Origin: an uncultured Lachnospiraceae bacterium
GTDB lineage: Bacteria > Bacillota > Clostridia > Lachnospirales > Lachnospiraceae
Assembly (NCBI GenBank): GCA_910584945.1
Contig: CAJUDY010000001.1
Span: 31,279 to 95,278 of the forward strand
DNA length: 64,000 nucleotides
Direction of reading: 5' to 3'
Of this stretch, positions 53,601 to 61,198 are shown in pieces. The notes under the pieces are model-generated. The model saw only the letters and a list, made by a program, of their open reading frames with translations, was not told the origin of the DNA and searched no databases. Every line of letters starts with the position of its first letter. Position 1 is the first letter of the stretch. Position numbers and translations under genes: made by a program.

Positions 53601-54107
53601 ATGGCATTATTAAAAGAGTGGCAGAAGATAGCGTATGACGAGTCAAAGGATAAAGGAGCGATCCAACGGTTCTGGGCGAATTATTTCAACCTGGAAAAAG
53701 GAGTATACGAGAAGCTGCTTTCTGATCCGGATACGGAAGTAAAAGGAACGGTAAAAGAGCTGGCGGAACAGTATGGATTAAGCATCATGGAGATGACAGG
53801 CTTCCTGGACGGCATCAATGACAGCCTGGTGGAGCCGAATCCCATCGAAGAGATGGAAGAAGACACCGTGGTCAGCCTGAAGTTCGACAAAGAAAAGCTC
53901 TACAAGAATATGGTGGACGCCAAAGCCGACTGGCTGTATGAACTGCCCCAGTGGGAGAGCATCTTTGACGAAGTGACCAGAAAAGCGCTGTACCTGGAGC
54001 AGAAAAAGTCCGGAACGATTGTCAAAGGTCCTAAGATCGGGCGGAACGATCCTTGTCCGTGCGGCAGCGGGAAGAAGTATAAGCAGTGTTGTGGGAAGAA
54101 AAAATGA
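53601..54107 (+). CDS. SEC-C motif protein
   Basis: ATG 53601 has gggag (53591-53595) at normal spacing; the upstream ATG 53589 is less well placed. 168 residues: a mostly helical, acidic N-terminal region (1-145) and a C-terminal SEC-C zinc motif 'GRNDPCPCGSGKKYKQCC' (about 147-165), as found at the tail of SecA and in many small proteins. The helical part resembles a Firmicutes SEC-C family of unknown function. Its stop overlaps the next start (ATGA, 54104-54107), an unusual coupling between a soluble zinc protein and a membrane LTA-synthase-like enzyme. Confidence 0.9.
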   Translation: MALLKEWQKIAYDESKDKGAIQRFWANYFNLEKGVYEKLLSDPDTEVKGTVKELAEQYGLSIMEMTGFLDGINDSLVEPNPIEEMEEDTVVSLKFDKEKLYKNMVDAKADWLYELPQWESIFDEVTRKALYLEQKKSGTIVKGPKIGRNDPCPCGSGKKYKQCCGKKK

Positions 54108-55990
54108 CATTGAAAAATATGAAAAACGGTATATCGGTAAAAGATACCTTGAAATATATCGGTCTTGTATTGTGCTTTGTGGCGCTTGAAACCGTTTTTC
54201 GAGTACAGCCGGAACTTCAGGTCCGTTACGTTTCGATAACGGATGAAGTTCCGATTTTGTTTGATTTGCTATATGGTGTTATTTTTGCAACAATCATCGC
54301 AAGTATACCCCGGACTCGAAAAAAATTAAAGCGCAGTGTTTATGTGGTACTCTATGCGTTTCTTAGTATCTTTCTGCTTTCTCAATATCTATATTGTAGA
54401 ATTTTTGATCGCGTATATGGGTTAAAAACCCTACAGTATGCGGGGGAGGGCGGAGACTATGCAGCGATGGTGTTATCCTATTTTGACAGGTCTTTTTTCC
54501 TGTTGTTGTCACTGTTTTTTGTAATCGGAATAGCGGGATATTTTTTTCTGTCTGATTTTCCGATTCGGTTATCAGGAGTCAAACGGGCCGGAGCAGTAAC
54601 ATTTGTGGGGATATTATGCACAGTGGGAATTTTGCTTGTCCCGGTGATGTTTAAAGAACCTCCGGATAATGGAGGGGGAACCTATCGATTTAAGAAAACA
54701 GTCTATGAACAGTGGATTGATAATAAGCGTGCAGTCAGTATGTTTGGTGCATATGAATTTTTAGCCCGGGATTGTTATCGATACTTTCAGAAGACAGAAG
54801 TCTCAGAAGAAGATATGGAAACGATCCGTGAATATTTCTCCGCAAATGTTCAGAAAGAGAATGAAATGACGGGCGTTTTTGAAGGGAAGAATTTGATCCT
54901 GGTATTGATGGAGAGTATGGATGACTGGCTGATCAATGAGGAGACCACGCCAACTATCTGCAAAATGATGGACGAGGGAATCTATTTTACAGATATGTAT
55001 ACTCCGATTTTTGGAAGCGCAGCTACTTTAAACGCAGAGTTTTGCGGATATACGGGGTTGGTTGCGCCGGCAGATGGAACACCATTAGTATATTATACCA
55101 ATCATGCGTTTCCCTACAGTCTTCCTCATTTATTCCGGAAAAATGGTTACTCTGCAAAATCGTTTCATTATAATTCTGGAGAATATTATAATCGACAGAA
55201 CATTCATAATTCAGTCGGGTTTGAAGAGTATGTTTCTTATCTGGATTATGAGGAGGACAGGACGGCACAGCGGGACAGTACGTTGACCGAAAATGAGGAG
55301 ATTTATAAAAAGTTTACAGAAGGAGATTCGTTCTTTAATTTTGTGATCACGTTCAGCGCTCATGCTACGATGGGAGCTTCCAGGCCATATTCCCATGAAG
55401 ATGAAGCTTTGCAGATCTATCCGGAGTATTTGGGAAAATATCAGTCTGAAGAGATGGACTCTATCAGTGCGAAAGCAAGGCTGACAGACGATATGTTTGC
55501 AGGATTATTGCAAAGACTTGAGCAGGATGGTCTGCTGGATGACACAGTGATTATTGCATACGCGGATCATTATGATTATACGATTCTTGATCAGGATTAT
55601 CTGAAGGAAATATCGGATGCTGATAATATTTATGAATTGTCCAAAACTCCGTTTTTTATCTGGGCAGAGGGAGTAAATGCGCAGAGAATTACAAAAACGG
55701 TAAATACAATGGATATTTATCCAACGATTTGCAATCTTTTTCGATTAGATAATCAAGGATATTTTTTGGGAAATGATATTTTCAATAATTTCTATGAAGG
55801 CTATGCATTTTGGCAGGATGGTTCCTGGATATCGGCTGGAAGTGGATTTTATAATGAAAGTGGAGTTTACATAAAAGAGAATGAAAAAGAGAAGTATTTA
55901 AATGTGGAGCATATGATATCGGAAAAGTTAAAGATGAATCAATTGATTTTGGATACAGATTATTTTGCACAAATTTCAGGAAAGGATTGA
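54104..55990 (+). CDS. LTA-synthase-like membrane phosphoglycerol transferase (copy 1)
   Basis: 628 residues: five membrane helices in the first 190 residues, then a sulfatase-fold extracellular domain (about 230-620). The metal-site Glu is E270 in 'LVLMESMDDW', the likely nucleophile is T308 in 'GSAATLNAEF', and 'IIAYADHYDY' supplies the Asp-His metal ligands. The layout is that of LtaS, but the sequence around the Thr differs from classical LtaS, so the transferred group or acceptor may be a glycan phosphate rather than lipoteichoic acid. A close paralogue lies at 61199. This copy is AT-rich (23 of 60 G+C at 55201-55260), its paralogue is not. Confidence 0.9.
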   Translation: MTLKNMKNGISVKDTLKYIGLVLCFVALETVFRVQPELQVRYVSITDEVPILFDLLYGVIFATIIASIPRTRKKLKRSVYVVLYAFLSIFLLSQYLYCRIFDRVYGLKTLQYAGEGGDYAAMVLSYFDRSFFLLLSLFFVIGIAGYFFLSDFPIRLSGVKRAGAVTFVGILCTVGILLVPVMFKEPPDNGGGTYRFKKTVYEQWIDNKRAVSMFGAYEFLARDCYRYFQKTEVSEEDMETIREYFSANVQKENEMTGVFEGKNLILVLMESMDDWLINEETTPTICKMMDEGIYFTDMYTPIFGSAATLNAEFCGYTGLVAPADGTPLVYYTNHAFPYSLPHLFRKNGYSAKSFHYNSGEYYNRQNIHNSVGFEEYVSYLDYEEDRTAQRDSTLTENEEIYKKFTEGDSFFNFVITFSAHATMGASRPYSHEDEALQIYPEYLGKYQSEEMDSISAKARLTDDMFAGLLQRLEQDGLLDDTVIIAYADHYDYTILDQDYLKEISDADNIYELSKTPFFIWAEGVNAQRITKTVNTMDIYPTICNLFRLDNQGYFLGNDIFNNFYEGYAFWQDGSWISAGSGFYNESGVYIKENEKEKYLNVEHMISEKLKMNQLILDTDYFAQISGKD

Positions 55991-56008
55991 TGGAAGGAGA
56001 TTTTATAA

Positions 56009-56923
56009 ATGAAGAAATTCATATACAAGAAAAAAGGAATCATATTTCATCTGGTTGTATTAGTTGTCTTTTTACTGATTTTTTGCAAATATTCCGAAGA
56101 GATAACAGACCTTAAAGCGAAATTGTATTATATTATGCAAGACTCTCGTATGGATAGTAATATTGATTTTTCGGATTATCCACAGGTTCACCATACTGAC
56201 GGTGAGTGGTGTGAGAATACCAGACTGATTTATCATGCATGCGGCGGGATCGACGGTCTGGATTATACGAATTCCAAGGAAGCTTTGGAAAATTTACTTG
56301 AACAGGGGCAATATTTTGTGGAAGTAGATTTCATGTATACATCAGATGGTACCTTGGTTTGCATGCATAACTGGAAGGACCAGTGTAATTTGGAAGATGC
56401 ATTATCCTTACAAGAGTTTAGATCAAAAAAGATATATGGAAAATATACAACAATGACGGCTGCGGATTTGGTTCAGTATATGGAGGACTATCCGGATCTT
56501 CATATCATTATTGACACAAAAGAAGAAGATCAGGTTGCAGTTGTAAAAACACTTGTGAATTTGAGCGAATCTCGGAAAAATGTGACAGAGAGGTTTATTA
56601 TACAGCTTTATGAACCAGGTGTAAAAAATAAGATTCAGCAAATATATCCTTTTGATGACTGTAATTTTTTGTTCACAACCTATAAGTTCGGATATCGCTT
56701 TCCTAATAAGATTATGAAGATTTGTTATGACGAGAACATTACAGTGGTCACAGCTCCTTATGGAGTGTGGGACGAAGAAATCAGACAATTATTCATATCC
56801 AAGGGTTTTGTGTTGTATGAACATACTGTGAATAGGCCTGACTTTGCAAACGATTCTTTATCCAAAGGGGTTCAAGGTCTTTACACGGATTTTCTTGAGC
56901 CGGATGATCTGAAGATACAATAA
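56009..56923 (+). CDS. Membrane-anchored glycerophosphodiester phosphodiesterase-like protein
   Basis: 304 residues: one N-terminal membrane anchor (about 10-27), then a GDPD-like TIM barrel facing outside. Active-site positions are present but altered: H76 in 'YHACGGID' (canonical His-Arg), E105 and D107 in 'VEVDFMYTSDGTL', and H120 in 'CMHNW' (canonical His-Asp). It follows the LTA-synthase-like gene by 18 bases and precedes the DUF6020-like gene, forming an AT-rich three-gene set. It may trim or recycle phosphodiester-linked glycerol or polyol groups added by its neighbour. The non-canonical residues leave activity uncertain. Confidence 0.85.
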   Translation: MKKFIYKKKGIIFHLVVLVVFLLIFCKYSEEITDLKAKLYYIMQDSRMDSNIDFSDYPQVHHTDGEWCENTRLIYHACGGIDGLDYTNSKEALENLLEQGQYFVEVDFMYTSDGTLVCMHNWKDQCNLEDALSLQEFRSKKIYGKYTTMTAADLVQYMEDYPDLHIIIDTKEEDQVAVVKTLVNLSESRKNVTERFIIQLYEPGVKNKIQQIYPFDDCNFLFTTYKFGYRFPNKIMKICYDENITVVTAPYGVWDEEIRQLFISKGFVLYEHTVNRPDFANDSLSKGVQGLYTDFLEPDDLKIQ

Positions 56924-56972
56924 TAAAAATCGAACGGATTATAGAAAGTCTATAAGAGGCGAAGGATAAAAC

Positions 56973-58613
56973 ATGCTAAGAATGGATGGCAATATAAAAG
57001 AATATTTATCTGGAAAAAATTTAATATATGTAGATATATTAGTACTATACTCGTTAGCGGCAATCTTTCCGGTGTGCTATGACATAATGAAAAGATCAAC
57101 CTCCATGTCGTGGTTGATGAAAATTATATTTGCCACAGGCAGTATTCTGTTGACTGTGCTTGTTTGTTTTCTGTCGGTTCATGTAGTCTGTAATTTGCAT
57201 ATCCCGGTCCGATACAGGGAACGTGCAGGGAGGGATTGGATCTTCTTTGGGATTTTTTCCCTTGTCTCATTCGGTGTTTTTATTCTGTGGTATGTTGGAT
57301 ACTGTCCCGGCTTTTTTTCGGTGGATTCACAGATTCAGCTTGATCAGGCAGTCAGCGGGGTTTATCATGACAAGCATCCGGTTCTCCATACTTTTCTGAC
57401 ATTCACGATACCGCTTAAGCTCACAAAGGGATGGTTTGGCTCCATTGTCTTGCTACAGATACTTTTCTTGTCCCTTGTGATCGGCTATATGGGAATGGTG
57501 ATGAGGTCTTATGCGGGTTGGAAGGCTGCGCTCCTTTCGACTTTGTTTATTGTGTTCAATCCGGTAACGGGAAAAATGTGCTTATACCCGTGGAAAGATG
57601 TCTCCTTTGCAATATGGAGTTTGTTGCTTATGACTTTTGCGGCCAGGATCTGTTTTTCCAACGGCGGATGGCTGAATAAAACATCACATATTCTGATTTT
57701 AGGAGCGGTGATGGCGCTGGAGACAATTATCAGGCATAATGGAATTCTGTTTGTTTTGCCTCTACTCGCAGGAGTACTTTTATATGCAGACAAGAAGAGG
57801 AAAATACAGATTCTGTTAGTGGTTCTGTTGGTAACTGCAGGGATCAGAGGACCTGTATATGTGGCGCTGGGGGTGGAAAACGCTAAAAAAGATCAGGTGG
57901 AGATCCTGGGGGTTCCTTTAACCATTCTTGGAAATGTGGTGGTAGAGCATCCCGAAGTATTGGATGAGGAGACAAAGGAATTTGTCTATAAGATAGCCGA
58001 GCAGGAGGTTTGGGATACATATTATACGCGGGGAAGTTTTAATTCTGTCAAGCGGCGCGAAGGTACAGATCTTACAGTTATAGAACAAACAGATATATTG
58101 TCGGTCTTTCGGATGACCTTAAAAAGTATATGTGCAGCGCCGGTTTCTTCCATAGAAGCAGCTGTCGCATTGACAAAGGTTGTGTATGCGCTGGACGAAT
58201 CATCATGTTTTTATCATCTTGGTATTGATTTGGATAATTACCGAGTTCCATATAGAGGGAATCGAAACATAAGTTCGTGCTTGGAGTATTATTATGAGGG
58301 TGTGAATCATAGTGTCTTCAAATATGTTTTTTGCTATATTGGTGTGATGAATCTGGTTATGGTATGCTGTATCATTGGAAAGACTTTCATGGGTGCGAGA
58401 AAGGATTGGAAGAGACTGCTGCTTTGTATTTCACCACTGGCATATAATTTTGGCACAATGATGTTTCTTATGGGGAGAGACGACCGTTTTTTCTTTCTTT
58501 CCTTTATAGTTTGTCCATGGGTGCTGGTGCTTATGCTGGGGAAGCAGATGTCCGAGTTAATTCCTGATGGCAATTTGTGCAGGAACCTTGGCAACCAGTC
58601 AAGTGTTACGTGA
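56973..58613 (+). CDS. DUF6020-like multi-pass membrane protein (second copy)
   Basis: 546 residues, about 12 hydrophobic segments. It aligns throughout with the protein at 14880-16421: 'GYCPGFFSVDSQIQLDQA' and 'DKHPVLHTFLTFTIPLK' in the first loop, 'YPWKDVSFAIWSLLLM', 'IIRHNGILFVLPLLAG', and 'VEILGVPLTILGNVVVEHPE' against 'AEMLGVPMTILANVLVHEPD'. The acidic/His loop and topology suggest a GT-C-like transferase, unproven. It closes the AT-rich module after the LTA-synthase- and GDPD-like genes, so the family appears in two separate glycan settings in this window. Confidence 0.85.
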   Translation: MLRMDGNIKEYLSGKNLIYVDILVLYSLAAIFPVCYDIMKRSTSMSWLMKIIFATGSILLTVLVCFLSVHVVCNLHIPVRYRERAGRDWIFFGIFSLVSFGVFILWYVGYCPGFFSVDSQIQLDQAVSGVYHDKHPVLHTFLTFTIPLKLTKGWFGSIVLLQILFLSLVIGYMGMVMRSYAGWKAALLSTLFIVFNPVTGKMCLYPWKDVSFAIWSLLLMTFAARICFSNGGWLNKTSHILILGAVMALETIIRHNGILFVLPLLAGVLLYADKKRKIQILLVVLLVTAGIRGPVYVALGVENAKKDQVEILGVPLTILGNVVVEHPEVLDEETKEFVYKIAEQEVWDTYYTRGSFNSVKRREGTDLTVIEQTDILSVFRMTLKSICAAPVSSIEAAVALTKVVYALDESSCFYHLGIDLDNYRVPYRGNRNISSCLEYYYEGVNHSVFKYVFCYIGVMNLVMVCCIIGKTFMGARKDWKRLLLCISPLAYNFGTMMFLMGRDDRFFFLSFIVCPWVLVLMLGKQMSELIPDGNLCRNLGNQSSVT

Positions 58614-58906
58614 TTTCAAAAAAAGATTGAAAGACATTCTGGCGAATGATATACTTTACTTAAAACATGTAATAATATCTATGGATTATTGTTTTTTGAA
58701 TAACGAAAAGTTCTTTGTGATATAACAATTCCCTATATATGCTACAGTTAGGGAAGAAGCAAAACGAGGAACCATGGTTTATGAATAAATACAAAACATG
58801 TTTAGCGCCTTTTATGTTTCATTTGCTGTCGTTGCTGGCAAAAGGTACTTTGACTGAATATACAGACGGTGAATATTGGCTGTATGGAGTACCAATGATT
58901 TGGCTC
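58614..58906 (+). other. AT-rich intergenic stretch with a doubtful small ORF
   Basis: Nearly 300 bases between the DUF6020-like stop and the thrS promoter. A 50-codon frame (ATG 58781, stop 58931-58933, gagga 11 bases upstream) encodes a partly hydrophobic peptide with 'PFMFHLLSLLAK', but its end runs through the thrS promoter and I recognise no family. An extended -10-like TGATATAAC occurs at about 58719-58727 without a good -35. I see no terminator. Confidence 0.25.
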
Positions 58907-58934
58907 TTGACAACCAATCAATTCGTGCTATAAT
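58907..58934 (+). promoter_or_regulatory. SigA promoter of the thrS T-box leader
   Basis: TTGACA (58907-58912), a 16-bp spacer and TATAAT (58929-58934), both perfect hexamers. Transcription would start near 58941, right before the T-box stem I. Confidence 0.88.
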
Positions 58935-58940
58935 TGTAAC

Positions 58941-59173
58941 AATAATCGGAAACGCGAAGACAGGAAGAGTAAGATACAGGAATCGCTCAGAGAGGAAGGC
59001 AGTACGGTGCGAGCCTTCTGTGAGGAATGGATCTGAAGACCACCCTGGAGCGGCTCTAATACAGCCCGGCTGACCCCGTTATCGGTTGAATGAGTGGTGC
59101 ATGCAACAAGGGTGGAACCGCGGTATTTTGTATATCGTCCCTGAACAGTTTTTGGGCTGTTCAGGGATTTTTT
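58941..59173 (+). promoter_or_regulatory. Threonine T-box riboswitch (thrS leader)
   Basis: A tRNA-sensing leader. Stem I holds the specifier codon ACC (59039-59041) in the usual 'GAAG-ACC-A' context, matching threonine. The conserved T-box AAGGGTGGAACCGCGG is at 59108-59123; its UGGA bulge would pair with a tRNA 3' end UCCA, so it expects discriminator U. A terminator (59139-59173) follows and would be disfavoured when uncharged tRNA-Thr binds. Starvation for threonine therefore raises thrS transcription. Confidence 0.95.
59139..59173 (+). terminator. T-box terminator
   Basis: CCCTGAACAG (59139-59148) pairs perfectly with CTGTTCAGGG (59157-59166), then a run of six T (59168-59173). The 5' arm can alternatively pair with T-box sequence in the antiterminator fold. 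Confidence 0.93.
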
Positions 59174-59204
59174 ATTTCATTTATAAAATCAGGAGGAGAA
59201 TCAT

Positions 59205-61163
59205 ATGAAGATCACATTAAAAGACGGAACGATAAAAGAATACGCAGGCAGCATGTCGGTCATTGACATTGCCCGGGAGATCAGCGAAGGGCTTGCCCGT
59301 GCGGCCTGCGCGGGAGAGGTAGACGGAGAAGTTGTCGATCTTAGGACGACCATTGAGAAAGACTGCACGCTGAATATTTTGACTGCCAGAGACGAGGCAG
59401 GACTTCGGGTACTGCGCCACACCTGCTCCCATGTGTTGGCGGAAGCGGTGAAAAATCTGTTCCCGGAGGCGAAGCTGACCATCGGTCCGGCCATCGATAC
59501 CGGGTATTACTATGATTTTGACGCGGCTCCTTTTTCCAGAGAAGATCTGGACCGGATTGAAAAGGAGATGAAGAAAATCATCAAAAAGGGAGCGAAGCTG
59601 GAAAGATTCACGCTTCCGAAGGATGAGGCGATCAAATTCATGGAGGAGAAAGGAGAGCCATACAAGGTAGAACTGATTCAGGACCTTCCGGAGGGCGAGA
59701 CCATTTCCTTCTATCAGCAGGGGGACTTTGTGGATCTGTGTGCGGGGCCGCATCTGATGAGCACCAAAGGCATCAAAGCCTTTAAGCTGACATCCTCTTC
59801 CGGCGCGTACTGGAGAGGAGATTCCGACAAGGCCATGCTTCAGAGAATCTATGGAAGCGCTTTTGCAACAAAGGAAGAGCTGGAGGCTTATCTGCAGCAC
59901 CTGGAAGTTATCAAAAAAAGAGATCACAACAAGCTTGGCAGAGAGATGGAACTGTTCACCACCGTGGACGTGATCGGTCAGGGACTGCCGCTTTTGATGC
60001 CTAAGGGAGCGAAGATGATCCAGACGCTGCAAAGGTGGATCGAGGATGAGGAGGACAATCACTGGGGTTATGTCCGTACTAAGACGCCTCTGATGGCAAA
60101 AAGTGATCTGTACAAGATCTCCGGTCACTGGGATCACTATAAAGAGGGCATGTTCGTGCTGGGAGACGAGGAAAAGGACAAGGAAGTCTTCGCGCTTCGT
60201 CCCATGACCTGTCCCTTCCAGTATTATATCTACAAAGCAAGCCAGAAATCTTACCGTGATCTTCCATTGCGCTATGGAGAGACTTCCACTCTGTTCCGCA
60301 ACGAGGACTCCGGCGAGATGCACGGACTTACCCGTGTCCGTCAGTTTACCATCTCGGAGGGCCACCTGATTGTCCGTCCGGATCAGATGGTGGAGGAGTT
60401 CAAGGGCTGCCTTGCGCTGGCGAAAAAATGTCTGACCACCCTGGGCGTGGAGGAGGATGTGACCTATCATCTCTCCAAATGGGACCCGGATAACCGGGAA
60501 AAATACATTGGCGAGCCGAAAGTCTGGAATGAGACGGAGCAGCACATCCGTGAGATTCTGGTAGAACTGGAGATTCCCTTTGTGGAGGATGTGGGAGAGG
60601 CGGCGTTCTACGGACCGAAGGTGGATATCAACGCCAGGAATGTGTATGGAAAAGAAGACACCATGATCACCATTCAGTGGGATGCTCTGCTGGCTGAGCA
60701 GTTTGATATGTACTATATCGATCAGAACGGAGAGAAGGTGCGGCCCTATATCATTCACAGAACGTCGATCGGATGCTATGAGAGAACCCTTGCATGGCTG
60801 ATTGAGAAATATGCGGGCATGTTCCCCACTTGGCTGTGTCCGGAACAGGTGCGTGTGCTGCCGATCTCCGACAAATATCTGGATTATGCAAAAAAAGTGG
60901 ACGCGCAGCTGAAAGAGAACGGAATCCAGTCTGCCGTCGACGAGCGGGCGGAGAAAATCGGCTATAAGATCCGTGAGGCAAGGATTGCGAAGATTCCTTA
61001 TATGCTGGTGGTCGGTGAGAAGGAAGAGGCAGAAGGAAAAGTGGCAGTCCGCAGCCGGTTCTTAGGCGATGAAGGCCCCAAAGACCTGCAGGATTTCATC
61101 GATGCGGTGTGCAGAGAGATTCGAACGAAGGAGATCCGGAAAATCGAAGCAAAGGAAGCCTGA
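59205..61163 (+). CDS. thrS: Threonyl-tRNA synthetase
   Basis: 652 residues, full length, with aggagg before ATG. Domains in order: TGS (about 1-60), the editing domain (about 65-225), class II catalytic core (about 240-535) and anticodon-binding domain (about 540-645). Zinc ligands C336 ('PMTCPF'), H387 ('SEGHLI') and H518 ('IIHRTSIG') are all present. Motif 2 'TLFRNEDSGEMHGLTRVRQF' and motif 3 'SIGCYERTLAWLIEKY' are intact. It charges tRNA-Thr. Expression is controlled by the T-box just upstream. The gap to the LTA-synthase-like gene downstream is only 35 bases with no terminator, so the two may share transcripts. Confidence 0.98.
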   Translation: MKITLKDGTIKEYAGSMSVIDIAREISEGLARAACAGEVDGEVVDLRTTIEKDCTLNILTARDEAGLRVLRHTCSHVLAEAVKNLFPEAKLTIGPAIDTGYYYDFDAAPFSREDLDRIEKEMKKIIKKGAKLERFTLPKDEAIKFMEEKGEPYKVELIQDLPEGETISFYQQGDFVDLCAGPHLMSTKGIKAFKLTSSSGAYWRGDSDKAMLQRIYGSAFATKEELEAYLQHLEVIKKRDHNKLGREMELFTTVDVIGQGLPLLMPKGAKMIQTLQRWIEDEEDNHWGYVRTKTPLMAKSDLYKISGHWDHYKEGMFVLGDEEKDKEVFALRPMTCPFQYYIYKASQKSYRDLPLRYGETSTLFRNEDSGEMHGLTRVRQFTISEGHLIVRPDQMVEEFKGCLALAKKCLTTLGVEEDVTYHLSKWDPDNREKYIGEPKVWNETEQHIREILVELEIPFVEDVGEAAFYGPKVDINARNVYGKEDTMITIQWDALLAEQFDMYYIDQNGEKVRPYIIHRTSIGCYERTLAWLIEKYAGMFPTWLCPEQVRVLPISDKYLDYAKKVDAQLKENGIQSAVDERAEKIGYKIREARIAKIPYMLVVGEKEEAEGKVAVRSRFLGDEGPKDLQDFIDAVCREIRTKEIRKIEAKEA

Positions 61164-61198
61164 GGCAAGAAGTATCACTTTTTGACTGAAAAAGGCTG

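Noticed and set aside
58781..58933. Small ORF of 50 codons before thrS as a peptide gene (AgrD-like or leader peptide)
   Set aside because: Its 3' end overlaps both hexamers of the thrS promoter, it lacks the Cys and Pro-Glu pattern of cyclic lactone peptides, and no partner AgrB is near.
59217..60758. Long minus-strand open frame (513 codons) opposite thrS
   Set aside because: It lies wholly antisense to an unmistakable thrS, has no ribosome binding site and no recognisable domain; codon bias of the real gene keeps the antisense frame open.
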